DNA of 64,000 bases from Mucilaginibacter aquariorum (GTDB lineage Bacteria; Bacteroidota; Bacteroidia; Sphingobacteriales; Sphingobacteriaceae). The notes beneath the pieces were generated by a model, which made no database searches, was not told the DNA's origin, and saw nothing but the letters and a program-made list of their open reading frames with translations. This document shows positions 1 through 8,480 of the stretch, piece by piece. The stretch lies in NCBI RefSeq assembly GCF_024498135.1, contig NZ_JANHOH010000011.1:84294-148293 (forward strand), given 5' to 3'. Every line of letters begins with the position of its first letter. Within the stretch, counting starts at the first letter, position 1. Position numbers and translations under genes: made by a program.

Positions 1-751
1 GGATACGTTGGATGTTGGTATCGTAGGTTGCGGAATCGTCCATTTGGTATAAGATCAAAATTGGATACACCAGGGTCATGTCATATTTTAACACCTCATG
101 TGCGGGATTGATCAGGGGGTTGGCCTCCCAGGTTTTCAAAACGGCCTCAATTTGGGTACCCTGCGTATTAAAGTTGTTCTTATGGTTATGGAGCTCGAGG
201 AGATTCCTTTCAAGATATGCATCGGAAAGGGCTTTATCAATATTAGATAAAACGCTGTCGACGCCGGACTGATACCCTGCATGAAATTTCACCTCACCAA
301 ACCACAATTCCAGTTTTCCGTCAGTTTCAACAAGCTGGTAGGAATCATAGCCCTTGGTCTCGGAGTTTTCCAGTGGATTATAAAAATAGCCACGGGCGAT
401 CAGCGGTTCTGCGCCATAAAGGACATAGAGCATGCTGTATAATAAAACTTCGCCAAAAAAACCGTATTTAATCTTGGCTTCATCCGAAGCCTCAGGATTG
501 TATTTTATCTTGTTCTTGAGCGCACCGGCATGCATAGCCGCCAGGTCTTTTCCGTCTAACTCAAATTCATTAATAGAGTAGTAAACAATTGAATTATAGA
601 TTATTTCTGCGATCTTTTCTTTATCCTCAGCCGAATAACACCTGTCATTATGCGTTGAATAAACAGTTTTTAAAATCCCGGAGCTGCTATTAGGAAGCTC
701 GTATTTTAAAATTATCGTATCATTTATCAGATCGACCAGTTCTTTTTTCAT
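1..751 (-). CDS. hamA: HamA-like (DUF1837) protein, C-terminus cut by window edge
   Basis: An open frame of 250 codons runs leftward from an ATG at 749-751 and leaves the window without a stop, so the protein is partial. The visible part contains a block reading LELWFGEVKFHAGYQSGVDS around residues 158-177, preceded by FFGEVLLYSML and GYDSYQLVE. These match, from memory, the DUF1837/HamA domain, whose GE-x-K element is part of a PD-(D/E)xK-type nuclease core. HamA is the effector of the Hachiman anti-phage system, where it works with the helicase HamB. A hamB gene would be expected just beyond position 1 on the same strand and cannot be seen. No better in-frame start was found upstream. The family assignment is by motif recognition only, and a stand-alone DUF1837 protein remains possible. 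Confidence 0.68.
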   Translation of the reverse strand, partial: MKKELVDLINDTIILKYELPNSSSGILKTVYSTHNDRCYSAEDKEKIAEIIYNSIVYYSINEFELDGKDLAAMHAGALKNKIKYNPEASDEAKIKYGFFGEVLLYSMLYVLYGAEPLIARGYFYNPLENSETKGYDSYQLVETDGKLELWFGEVKFHAGYQSGVDSVLSNIDKALSDAYLERNLLELHNHKNNFNTQGTQIEAVLKTWEANPLINPAHEVLKYDMTLVYPILILYQMDDSATYDTNIQRI

Positions 752-860
752 TAATTGTTGATAAGGTATGAAGGATAAATCAATTGCCGGTGACGCCGAA
801 AGTAAACAAATGGATACGAAAAAGAGTATTTAACGCTTAACAATAGTAAACGGTGTAATA

Positions 861-995
861 CTATATATACCGGGTTTGATATATACACCTCAGTTGTGTC
901 TCGCCCACATTCAGCAGGGCATTAAAGATATTCAGGGTCAAATCATTGACTTCTTTGTCTTTGGCCGACGAGATTAATTCCTCAGGCGAGGACAT
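861..995 (-). CDS. small ORF, 44 aa, doubtful
   Basis: ATG at 993-995 and TAG at 861-863 enclose 44 codons, beginning MSSPEELISSAKDKEVNDLT. The peptide looks helical and ends YQTRYI. There is no recognisable domain or signal peptide. It lies upstream of and co-oriented with the HamA-like gene, with about 110 bp between them, so it could be a short partner or the remnant of a longer gene. Its composition is protein-like, but nothing else supports it. Confidence 0.25.
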   Translation of the reverse strand: MSSPEELISSAKDKEVNDLTLNIFNALLNVGETQLRCIYQTRYI

Positions 996-1091
996 TTTGG
1001 TGCCGGTGCTGATTAATCTACCATGATAATTGAATTTCTATAAAAGTTTCAGCAAACTTTAACCGCATTTTGAAACGTTTTTATTTTTCTT

Positions 1092-1126
1092 AAAGCGGCA
1101 TAAGTGAAAAACACCTATGCCGCTTT
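1092..1126. terminator. hairpin, possible bidirectional terminator
   Basis: Perfect 11-bp inverted repeat, AAAGCGGCATA at 1092-1102 and its complement at 1116-1126, with a 13-nt loop. T-rich sequence lies to the left and a short T run to the right. It directly follows the stop of the 50-aa ORF that ends at 1132 on the minus strand. Confidence 0.6.
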
Positions 1127-1131
1127 ATCCT

Positions 1132-1284
1132 TTAACGTTTCTTTTCACCGGGTTTATGCACATGCGGTTTTAAAGCAGGGTGCTTTGGCGCGGTAGGGGG
1201 ATCCACCCGCTGTCTTTTGTCGGGTGTACCGTCTTCATTCTCGCGTTTTGGTCCTGGTTTGATCGCTTCAATCGTGTCCATCAT
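1132..1284 (-). CDS. small basic, proline-rich protein, 50 aa
   Basis: Two consecutive ATG codons (1282-1284, 1279-1281) open a 50-codon frame ending with TAA at 1132-1134. The product is hydrophilic and rich in Lys, Pro and His (TAPKHPALKPHVHKPGEKKR at the C-terminus). It has no signal peptide or membrane segment. It is followed by the hairpin at 1092-1126, which fits an independent transcription unit. The divergent neighbour is the nuclease-like gene at 1383. The family is not recognised. Confidence 0.4.
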   Translation of the reverse strand: MMDTIEAIKPGPKRENEDGTPDKRQRVDPPTAPKHPALKPHVHKPGEKKR

Positions 1285-1332
1285 GATGATTAATTAAATT
1301 TTGATAAAGGAAAAAATTAAATATTGAATGCC

Positions 1333-1379
1333 TTTACGGGAAACCGTAAAACTCCTTTCCCTGTCAATAATTATCTTTG
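1333..1379 (+). promoter_or_regulatory. regulon-1 palindrome plus -7 box (site A)
   Basis: Palindrome TTTACGGGAAACCGTAAA at 1333-1350, then 21 bp, then a -7 box TATCTTTG at 1372-1379. It is one of six copies with near-identical geometry. The box ends 3 bp before the ATG at 1383, so the mRNA of the next gene should be leaderless or nearly so. Confidence 0.85.
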
Positions 1380-1382
1380 ATC

Positions 1383-2171
1383 ATGCCTAAACCGGTTATT
1401 GCCATCCTGATCATATTTTGCTTTTTTACCGGAAATGTTTCGGCGCAAGAGATCAATGCCGCTTATGTGAAAGCACTTTATAAAAAATACCCCACCCGGA
1501 AATCCGATCTTTGTGCCGGTTGTAAGATATGGGTCAATCCCTATTATAAGTCCATCGCAGATACGGCGGAACACCGGCCGCTCGTCACGTATTATGTATA
1601 TACCGAAGCGCATCGCTTGGAGCAAGAAGCCTTAAATCTGCCGAGAAAGAGTATTTATGCAGCATGGCACGCGGCTTACGGGCAGGCTAATGAAACAATG
1701 CTTTATCGATATGCGAATAAGAACAGTACAGATATGATCGCCAAAGGCCATTGTCAGGCCTGGATCCTGATGGCTTGGTCTGCAGATGCCGCCATCCTTT
1801 CGGATACCTACACTTTCAATTCAGGAATGGAATACCAGGGACAGAACATTGGCACGGAACTGGCGACAGAAGAATTTTGCCGCAAGCTTACCGGTTTCCG
1901 GGGGGAAGCTTTGACAGATAGCGTCCGGATCTGGTGCGGCACCTTTGGTAGCAAACAAACCTATACCTTAGGTAAACTGACCGCAACTGTGCCCAGCCAT
2001 TATTATAAAATCATACAGTACAATAATCATAACGTCGGAGGTGATATCGTACTTTGCTACTGGATGCCGAATGAACCCACTGAAAAAAGAAGTTTGTTTG
2101 AGCAGCGGCTGATCAGTTACCCCGATCTGGTCAAAAAACTTGGATTTGATCCAAAAGCGATATTCAATTAA
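1383..2171 (+). CDS. secreted NUC1-like (DNA/RNA non-specific endonuclease fold) protein
   Basis: The protein has 262 aa if translation starts at ATG 1383; a TTG two codons earlier overlaps the -7 box and is less likely. Residues 1-21 form a signal peptide ending VSAQE. The body resembles the beta-beta-alpha-Me DNA/RNA non-specific endonuclease family in gene order of motifs. KGHCQAW (about residue 118) supplies the expected catalytic His, and GQNIGTELATEEFCRKL supplies the Asn and the following helix. VPSHYYKIIQ and CYWMPNE match the later strands, and the C-terminus ends SLFEQRLISYPDLVKKLGFD. The canonical DRGH is altered to AKGH, so activity is uncertain. It is exported, so it would act in the periplasm or outside. 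It is expressed from a regulon-1 promoter and converges with the 83-aa gene downstream. Confidence 0.62.
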   Translation: MPKPVIAILIIFCFFTGNVSAQEINAAYVKALYKKYPTRKSDLCAGCKIWVNPYYKSIADTAEHRPLVTYYVYTEAHRLEQEALNLPRKSIYAAWHAAYGQANETMLYRYANKNSTDMIAKGHCQAWILMAWSADAAILSDTYTFNSGMEYQGQNIGTELATEEFCRKLTGFRGEALTDSVRIWCGTFGSKQTYTLGKLTATVPSHYYKIIQYNNHNVGGDIVLCYWMPNEPTEKRSLFEQRLISYPDLVKKLGFDPKAIFN

Positions 2172-2415
2172 GCCTGATATAAGGGGTCGGCCGGTTCGTA
2201 TTGGTAAATCCCTCATACCGGACGATCTCATTTTTCACCGGGTCATAAAAGACCCCCACGTAAAAATTATCCACACGGTGCAACTGTACAATGAAATCCC
2301 CCTCCTTCTGGCCACCCAGAAAATTGCCGGCGATCGCGATATCCGCCTGCCCATTCATCGGCATCGCGTTAAAATCAAGTACGGTAAACTGTTGTCCCAT
2401 AGAAGTTGCAAACAT
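2164..2415 (-). CDS. hypothetical protein, 83 aa
   Basis: The small soluble protein starts MFATSMGQQFTVLDFNAMPM. Its alternating hydrophobic and polar pattern (DFIVQLHRVDNFYVGVFYD) suggests a compact beta-rich domain. No signal peptide, membrane segment or known motif was seen. It overlaps the 3' end of the nuclease-like gene by 8 bp in convergent orientation and is transcribed divergently from the channel gene at 2465. The reading frame has coding character and the opposite-strand ORF over the same stretch does not. Confidence 0.6.
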   Translation of the reverse strand: MFATSMGQQFTVLDFNAMPMNGQADIAIAGNFLGGQKEGDFIVQLHRVDNFYVGVFYDPVKNEIVRYEGFTNTNRPTPYIRLN

Positions 2416-2464
2416 GTAAAATACTTTTCTTGTAAATTATTAAATTTGATCAAAACCTTATCCG

Positions 2465-3316
2465 ATGTACGTCACTAACCAAATTTTGAACAGGAATAAC
2501 CGCGACCGCGGATACAAACGTTTGAAGAAAAAAGTTCATTTATTGCTGGATCCCACAGATGGCGGCACCTTCTGGGACCAAGTCATCAACAGTTTGATCG
2601 TCTGCTTGATCCTCTTAAACCTGGCGGCAGTTTGCCTGGAAACCGTGGAAAGTCTTTACCAGGGATACCGGTCATGGTTCAGAAATTTCGAGTTGTTTTC
2701 GATCACCATCTTTTCTATTGAATACCTGTTGCGGCTTTGGTCCTGCACCTGTATCCGGAAGTACCGCCACCCATTGAAGGGCCGCTTGCGCTATATCCTA
2801 TCGGCGGGTTCCCTGGTTGATCTGGCGGCGATCCTGCCATTTTATTTACCGCTATCTGGTCTTGACCTCCGGTCCCTGCGTGTTTTGCGGATGATCCGTT
2901 TCATGCGCTTTTTCAAACTGGGGCGTTTTCTCAACGCTTCCCGTGTAATCCGCAGAGTGTTCGCGTCGAAAAAGGAAGAGCTACTGATCAGCGTTTTGCT
3001 CGTTTTTACACTCATTATTCTGGCTGCCAGTGCGATGTATTTCGTGGAACATGATACGCAGCCGGACAAATTCTCCAGCATCCCAGAAACCATGTGGTGG
3101 AGCGTCGCCACCCTGACAACAGTAGGGTATGGTGACGTCTACCCCATCACCAGTATTGGAAAAACGCTGACCGCGTGTATCTCTATTCTTGGCATCGGCA
3201 TGTTCGCCCTGCCCGCGGGTATCTTAGCTTCGGGGTTTTCCGAAGAATTCAAACGAAAAGAAGCCCGGGTCGCCGCGGCATGCTGCCCGCATTGCGGCAT
3301 GGCATTGTATGAATAA
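2465..3316 (+). CDS. voltage-gated-type potassium channel (ion transport protein)
   Basis: The 283-aa protein has the six-transmembrane Kv/KvAP layout. S1 lies near residues 39-60. The S4 voltage sensor is near 131-155, with regularly spaced arginines (LRSLRVLRMIRFMRFFKLGR). A pore helix is followed by the K+ selectivity filter TVGYGDVYP near residue 218, and S6 follows as GKTLTACISILGIGMFALPAG. The C-terminus carries a short zinc-ribbon-like CCPHCGMALYE. It would be an inner-membrane K+ channel that sets or responds to membrane potential. The promoter includes TAAATTTG at 2443-2450, without the regulon-1 palindrome. The next operon begins with a regulon-1 site 6 bp after this stop codon. Confidence 0.9.
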   Translation: MYVTNQILNRNNRDRGYKRLKKKVHLLLDPTDGGTFWDQVINSLIVCLILLNLAAVCLETVESLYQGYRSWFRNFELFSITIFSIEYLLRLWSCTCIRKYRHPLKGRLRYILSAGSLVDLAAILPFYLPLSGLDLRSLRVLRMIRFMRFFKLGRFLNASRVIRRVFASKKEELLISVLLVFTLIILAASAMYFVEHDTQPDKFSSIPETMWWSVATLTTVGYGDVYPITSIGKTLTACISILGIGMFALPAGILASGFSEEFKRKEARVAAACCPHCGMALYE

Positions 3317-3321
3317 AATGC

Positions 3322-3367
3322 TTTACGGTTTCCCGTAAAAAAGATGCGGCAGGCATAGCTATTTTTA
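3322..3367 (+). promoter_or_regulatory. regulon-1 palindrome plus -7 box (site B)
   Basis: Palindrome TTTACGGTTTCCCGTAAA at 3322-3339, exactly 20 bp, then TATTTTTA at 3360-3367. It drives the six-gene operon 3430-8864. A 22-codon open frame (3372-3440) lies between promoter and first gene and overlaps its start, so a leader peptide is possible. Confidence 0.85.
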
Positions 3368-3429
3368 CTTAATGATGGATAAATTAATTAAGTTTACATT
3401 GTTGCCGGTAAAAAGGCAATGCCTAAATC

Positions 3430-3993
3430 ATGTTATTTAAGAACTACTGCAAAGTGGCTTTGCGCTGGCTCTGGCTGGCGGTCAGTTTCCAAAAGGTCCG
3501 TATCAGTGCCCTGGAGACTGATCAGGAACTCCTGTTTGAAGGCGCCACCTGCCGTCTGCTTTGGGATATCACAGGAGCCTGTATGGTACAAGTTTACTGT
3601 AATGGTCTTAGGATGGGCTCCTTCCTGCCGGCAGAGTCACCCTATGTCCAGCTCTCTCCAAATGGAATTATATTCATTAAAGCGATTGGCGTATACCATA
3701 GCCGGGGTGAAGAGATCAGGCCGCAAGTCGCTGCACTTCACTACCGTCCCGCGCCTGCAGCAGCGCTAAACCAGCCTGTCGTCATGCAACCGGATATGAT
3801 CAAATCTTTGCAACCCAGAATACGGCACGTTTATCCCGTCAGCCAACATCCTATGGTCCGGCAACCGGTCATCGATATGGAAACAAACCGGATGCAGCTA
3901 TCTGAACAAGATCTTTTTTCACAACTATATCACGCACAAACCGAAACTGACAACCAAACCCTTACTACATATTATGGAAACATCGTTTTATAA
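3430..3993 (+). CDS. hypothetical protein, 187 aa, first gene of DUF4407 operon
   Basis: The N-terminal 100 residues look like a small beta-sandwich (ISALETDQELLFEGATCRLL, then VQVYCNGLRMGSF). This is followed by a proline- and glutamine-rich linker and an acidic C-terminal tail. There is no signal peptide. It overlaps the next gene by 20 bp, which suggests translational coupling to the DUF4407 protein. In the second regulon-1 operon another short unrecognised soluble protein also sits directly before a DUF4407 gene. The family is unknown to me, and a cytoplasmic partner of the DUF4407 membrane protein is an inference from the coupling. Confidence 0.7.
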   Translation: MLFKNYCKVALRWLWLAVSFQKVRISALETDQELLFEGATCRLLWDITGACMVQVYCNGLRMGSFLPAESPYVQLSPNGIIFIKAIGVYHSRGEEIRPQVAALHYRPAPAAALNQPVVMQPDMIKSLQPRIRHVYPVSQHPMVRQPVIDMETNRMQLSEQDLFSQLYHAQTETDNQTLTTYYGNIVL

Positions 3994-5320
3994 AAATCCA
4001 AGGCCAAGCTGGCTGATGAGGCAATTCTGGAAGATCTCCGGCGGTGACCGCTATATCCTCGAACGAAGCACCTATTCGGACCAGGTTAAATATACCTGTA
4101 TGGGCGGCATAGTACTGGCGACCGGTGCTATGGCGGCACTGGCTGGCGGTTACGCCTTTTACACCATCTTTGCGCCTAAAGGCGATGCCATTGACGATAT
4201 CAAAACGATCGCCGCTTCCGGCCACTATGACCCGACCGATATACCTACACTTATCCTAGCTACGATATTCGGCCTTTTCTGGGGCGCAATCATTTTCAAT
4301 ATCGACCGTTTTATCGTTACCAGCACCGGCAAGGGCGACGGAACAGAGGCCATCACACGTCAGGAACTGAAAAGTGCGCTGCCAAGACTGATCATGGGCA
4401 CGATCATCGCCTTCACCATCTCGAAACCCGTGGAGATACGAATGTTCAAGAGTGAGATCGATGCGCAGCTTTATCAGACCCAGCTGGAGGCCCAAAAACA
4501 ATATGAGATCAAAACCCGGAAAAATTTCGAGGACAGGATCAAAGATTTGGATAAAGAAAATTCAGGTATCCAAAACAATATCGAGCATTATATGAAGGTG
4601 ATTGCCGTCAAAGACTCGCTCTGGAACCTGGAAACGTCCAAAGGGCAAGGCGGGAGAGGGCAGGGAGAAGGCCCTATGGCACGCTCCTATAAAGCAGAAA
4701 GAGACCGGGTAGAAGGAGAAATGAACCGCTTCATTTCGCTAAACAAATCAAAGATCGACGACATTCAGAAAAGGCGTACTCAAATGAATGGCGAACTGGA
4801 GATCGCCTTGAAGAAGAACAAGACCGTATCGGCTGGTCTTGACGGCTTGCTCGAACGCATCAAGATCTCCCACGAACTCGCGCCCGGCATTTCCCTTTTT
4901 ATTACCCTGCTGTTTATGGCGATCGAACTGACCCCGATATTTTTCAAGCTCATGTTGATCAAAGGACCATATGATTACATGGAGGAAAACATCAAAGACC
5001 TGGTCAAAGCGCAAAACGGCATTGAGATCCAACATGATTACTATAAAGATAAAGAAGGCCTGGAACGAGACCTGGTCATCCACCATGAAGTAGACCGTAT
5101 GACCAGCATGAAAGTACGGGTGGTCCAGGCTCAAAAAGAATTGAATGAGTACATCATCGATAGCTGGAAAACCAAACAAAAAGAAGCCATTGACAATAAT
5201 CTGGAGGCCTATGTGACCACCCTCACAGGCGAAACGATTCCTGTTGTAGAAAATGATAACGGGCAGGAACCTGTCAAAGAAGAAGGGGCACAAAAAGATA
5301 ACAGGTTCACTTTATCCTAA
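3974..5320 (+). CDS. DUF4407 membrane protein (copy 1)
   Basis: The 448-aa protein fits DUF4407. MRQFWKISGGDRYILE comes first, then membrane segments near residues 36-62, 90-112 and 136-152. A long charged coiled coil (about 158-300) would sit outside the membrane. A last membrane segment lies near 303-326 (ISLFITLLFMAIELTPIFFKLM), followed by a cytoplasmic helical tail. DUF4407 proteins are inner-membrane proteins of unproven function. The start overlaps the preceding gene by 20 bp and the stop lies 4 bp before the next ATG. Two further DUF4407 genes lie in this window (5325 and 15800), all downstream of regulon-1 promoters. Confidence 0.88.
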   Translation: METSFYKNPRPSWLMRQFWKISGGDRYILERSTYSDQVKYTCMGGIVLATGAMAALAGGYAFYTIFAPKGDAIDDIKTIAASGHYDPTDIPTLILATIFGLFWGAIIFNIDRFIVTSTGKGDGTEAITRQELKSALPRLIMGTIIAFTISKPVEIRMFKSEIDAQLYQTQLEAQKQYEIKTRKNFEDRIKDLDKENSGIQNNIEHYMKVIAVKDSLWNLETSKGQGGRGQGEGPMARSYKAERDRVEGEMNRFISLNKSKIDDIQKRRTQMNGELEIALKKNKTVSAGLDGLLERIKISHELAPGISLFITLLFMAIELTPIFFKLMLIKGPYDYMEENIKDLVKAQNGIEIQHDYYKDKEGLERDLVIHHEVDRMTSMKVRVVQAQKELNEYIIDSWKTKQKEAIDNNLEAYVTTLTGETIPVVENDNGQEPVKEEGAQKDNRFTLS

Positions 5321-5324
5321 TGCA

Positions 5325-6284
5325 ATGACCGAACAATCCAATTATTTTTGGCGGTACTCCGGCGAAGACATCGGGATCATCCGGATCTGCGCTCATCGGG
5401 GGATTCGGGACCGTTTTGCCCTGGTCGGCGCGATCACACTTTTTGTTTTCATCATAAGCTTTTTTTCCTGCTGGTATACTTTCCAGATGTTATTTGATAA
5501 CCCCTGGCTGGCGATACCCGTCGCCTTATTCTTTGCGTGGATGATCAACAATATTTATTTACTCTTGCTGACGACACTCGCCAAACCCATCCTGCAGTTC
5601 AAAAATAAAGGAGTGATCAAACATCTTTCCTTTAGCCTCCGTGCGGGCTTCGTCATCCTGTTCGCCGTCTTTATTTCCAAGCCGCTGGAAGCATGGTTTT
5701 TCGAGCCTCTGCTCTCAGAAAAGATTGAACTGATCAAACAGGAAAGTATCCGTAAAGCGGAGCAAAAGCTCATAAAAGCAGCCGCGCGCGCAGAAAAAAC
5801 ACTCTCATCGGAGATCAGGAAAAAAGAAACTCTGCACTACGCCGAATCCGATATAGCACCGCTCCGTGCCGAACTCGATAAATTAAGAGCGGAACAGACA
5901 GAAGCCTTTGAACGTATCGAATTTGTCATTGGACGAGCCGATTATTTCGTTCAGCGGCTGGAACTGGTTACAGGCAATCGTTCCTTTATCATAGCCTGGT
6001 TATTCACGCTGCTGATCATTTTTATTTTCCTGTTACCTATTTATTTAAAGAGGACTTTAAACCTGGCCAACCCCTATTTTAAACATAAAAGCGAGGTTTA
6101 TAATTCCATCGTGATCAATGCTTACCGGGATTTTAAGCTGGATTTCGAACGGATCTTTTTTGAAAAGTATGGTATTGAGACTAGGGTAATCGAAACTTAT
6201 GCAGATGCGCCGTATAACACAAAAAAGAAAGAAGATCGCCGCACCTTCAACGGACAGGAAGATTTCTTAAAGTTATACCGATGA
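5325..6284 (+). CDS. DUF4407 membrane protein (copy 2)
   Basis: The 319-aa protein is measured from ATG 5325 (MTEQSNYFWRYSGEDIGIIR). An upstream in-frame ATG at 5253 lies inside the preceding gene and is less likely. The order of parts repeats copy 1: an N-terminal aromatic/SGED element, membrane segments near 32-52, 58-80 and 102-120, a shorter coiled coil (about 125-215), and a final membrane segment near 225-245 (IIAWLFTLLIIFIFLLPIYL). Two size classes of DUF4407 protein in tandem suggest a hetero-oligomeric membrane assembly, which is an inference. The stop codon overlaps the ATG of the transglutaminase-like gene (ATGA). Confidence 0.85.
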   Translation: MTEQSNYFWRYSGEDIGIIRICAHRGIRDRFALVGAITLFVFIISFFSCWYTFQMLFDNPWLAIPVALFFAWMINNIYLLLLTTLAKPILQFKNKGVIKHLSFSLRAGFVILFAVFISKPLEAWFFEPLLSEKIELIKQESIRKAEQKLIKAAARAEKTLSSEIRKKETLHYAESDIAPLRAELDKLRAEQTEAFERIEFVIGRADYFVQRLELVTGNRSFIIAWLFTLLIIFIFLLPIYLKRTLNLANPYFKHKSEVYNSIVINAYRDFKLDFERIFFEKYGIETRVIETYADAPYNTKKKEDRRTFNGQEDFLKLYR

Positions 6285-7915
6285 AAAGTTACTGGTCGGA
6301 GGAAAAAATCATGACAGCCAACAGGACGTATATTAAAGGGACGTTCCGGGGTAAATATCACGCGCAACGGATAGATGAGCTTAGCCGGGCAAAGACCGAG
6401 TTCTTCGACATGCATGTTTACGATGTTGAGGTTATATTAGAACAGGTCAGGAGCAATGCGGAGGGTGATTTTCCGGAAAACAAAAGCCTGGAAACTTTCA
6501 GCGGTACATTCGCACAATCTGTCAATTGTTACGATCCCAAATCCAAATCATTTTTTAAACTCAACATTTCCGAACCAAAGATCGCCGATCCCCAAATATC
6601 ACTGGTCACGAAAGAAGGGACGGAACAACTGGGCAGTATCTCAGGGACGCTTTACGGCTCTCTTTTGGAAATGAAAGAAACCATTGTCCGGAAAGAGCAT
6701 TTTATACCCGACCCGGTCGCGCCGCCCACCGGTGCAATACCGCTCAGCAATCACCCCGACTGGACCAGGACTGCGGGACACGAATTTTCTTACATCGGCG
6801 GCACCCGTTACCGCCGTGACCAGTACCGGTATCATACTGGTAGCCTACATTGGGGGAACTGGTATACCGTCCGGAACAACCGGGTCACTACAGGTTCCGC
6901 GTTCGGGCTCCTGGGCGGGATCCTGCTTTGCATTTTCCTTTTATTCTTTTTGATCAGTTTGTCCTGGCCCGGGATCATTTTTATCGGGATCATCTTATTG
7001 ATATTATTGATCTCCCGATTGACTAACCGCCGCTTCTCGACGGTATTCTCCTCTGTCATTTACATTCTGTTTTTCCTTTTCTACTTTGGCGGGCTGGCAG
7101 TTTCCGTTTTTCGCGGTTCAAAAATCGTACCGGCAAAAACTCCGGTGCACCAACCGGACACGCGGGATTACTCGCGAACGAAGCCGGTGAAAAAGCCCGC
7201 TGTAAACACCAACCTGGATACAACGGCTGCTGACCAGTGGATCATTCATCACCGGGCCTGGGAAGATCTGAGCGGCAACCAATATGAGGGTGATGTCAGG
7301 GTGTTGACGTCCGCCTTCCGGGCAGCGGAGAACGAACACTTGCGCATGAAAGGTGTCAGCAGCTTGTCAGACGTCTATCGGAACATGAGTTTATCGGACG
7401 AAAACAGGATGCAGGGGATCTACCCTTTGTTTGACAGCCTCCGCAAAGCCAGGAACCTTGATGAGGCGAACTTTGCAGGCATGTTGGTGAGTTTCGTTCA
7501 GGACATCCCCTATAATACGATCACCGACGGCACCTGTTCGTCGGATAACACTGATTTGCTTTCGGCATCCCCTGCCGGGAATATTGCAGGCTGCCTGGGC
7601 CATGTGCCCTACGGCGTACAATCGCCGGTTGAGTTTATGGCCAACTTCCAGGGCGATTGTGATACCCGGACGCTGTTTCTATTTACCGTATTGAACCATT
7701 ACCATTATAAAGTCGCGATCGCGGGGAGTAATGCCTTCCGGCATTCCTTGCTGGGGATCGACCTGCCTTTGCCCGGATCGGCAAAAACAGCCGGACAAGA
7801 CCGTTATGTACTTTGGGAGACCACTTCCAGGGGTTTTTCTCCCGGGCAACTCAGGCCGGAGATAGATCACATGGACTACTGGGAAATTAACCTTATAAAC
7901 AAACCATCGATATGA
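6281..7915 (+). CDS. membrane protein with C-terminal transglutaminase-like cysteine domain
   Basis: The 544-aa protein has a soluble N-terminal half (residues 1-210), with WTRTAGHEFSYIGG and a Tyr/Arg-rich stretch. Membrane segments follow near 214-236, 240-252 and 260-282, then a Pro/Lys linker. The C-terminal domain shows a transglutaminase-like protease core: GDCDTRT with Cys460 starting a helix, FRHSLLGI with His488, and YVLWETT with Glu513 where the family usually has Asp. VQDIPYNT before the Cys is also typical. It would be a membrane-anchored amidase, peptidase or crosslinking enzyme. Overlapping start and stop codons with both neighbours place it firmly in the operon. The substrate is unknown. 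Confidence 0.72.
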   Translation: MKSYWSEEKIMTANRTYIKGTFRGKYHAQRIDELSRAKTEFFDMHVYDVEVILEQVRSNAEGDFPENKSLETFSGTFAQSVNCYDPKSKSFFKLNISEPKIADPQISLVTKEGTEQLGSISGTLYGSLLEMKETIVRKEHFIPDPVAPPTGAIPLSNHPDWTRTAGHEFSYIGGTRYRRDQYRYHTGSLHWGNWYTVRNNRVTTGSAFGLLGGILLCIFLLFFLISLSWPGIIFIGIILLILLISRLTNRRFSTVFSSVIYILFFLFYFGGLAVSVFRGSKIVPAKTPVHQPDTRDYSRTKPVKKPAVNTNLDTTAADQWIIHHRAWEDLSGNQYEGDVRVLTSAFRAAENEHLRMKGVSSLSDVYRNMSLSDENRMQGIYPLFDSLRKARNLDEANFAGMLVSFVQDIPYNTITDGTCSSDNTDLLSASPAGNIAGCLGHVPYGVQSPVEFMANFQGDCDTRTLFLFTVLNHYHYKVAIAGSNAFRHSLLGIDLPLPGSAKTAGQDRYVLWETTSRGFSPGQLRPEIDHMDYWEINLINKPSI

Positions 7916-8415
7916 AATCATCATTTTTAATCTCCGGGGGCGTAGCCTTTGGCCTGAGTTTGATCCTCAGCTATTTACTGATCAGCCTGATCGCTTATTA
8001 TTTCAGAAAAAAACATTATCCAAAAGCGTCCCCCAATCTTGCCCAGGCCATTGTGCTCGCCGGCAGGCTGCTCGCCTCCCTGATATTGATCACCGGTCTA
8101 TTCGCGCCCGTACGTGATTTTTTGCTGATCTCTGCCAGCAACGGCGGTCTAAATTCGGCCACATCATGGAGTTTTTTATTGATTTGCTGCTGCGGTCTGC
8201 TCTTTGCTTACAGTATTGCCACCGGGATGGAAGGCGTTTTATCGGGCCAGATATATAAGGGACAGTCCTTGTCTGTTGAATTAAGCGAGAATAATATTGG
8301 CTTAGCCGTAGTAAGATCGGTTCTGTTAACGGGGCTTGCCATCGTTTTGCTGTTTTCCCTGGGCATATTTCTACAAGCTTTTATTCCGACACCCTCTATT
8401 CCAACCATCAGATAA
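7912..8415 (+). CDS. small integral membrane protein, 167 aa
   Basis: It begins in an ATGA overlap with the transglutaminase-like gene. The sequence shows about four membrane helices: residues 5-28, 44-66, 82-102 and 125-148. Cys-Cys-Cys occurs in LLICCCGLLFAYSI. There is no enzymatic motif. Its position inside the operon suggests it is a structural part of the same membrane complex. I do not recognise the family. Confidence 0.7.
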   Translation: MKSSFLISGGVAFGLSLILSYLLISLIAYYFRKKHYPKASPNLAQAIVLAGRLLASLILITGLFAPVRDFLLISASNGGLNSATSWSFLLICCCGLLFAYSIATGMEGVLSGQIYKGQSLSVELSENNIGLAVVRSVLLTGLAIVLLFSLGIFLQAFIPTPSIPTIR

Positions 8416-8480
8416 TACAATAATGAATAAAGAGCAACTATTGCCCCAAGAGTCTGTCTTCCTCCTTTACCGAAAATGGA

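Noticed and set aside
4748..5293. 181-aa antisense ORF over the first DUF4407 gene
   Set aside because: Mirror of the coiled-coil coding sequence; no independent support.
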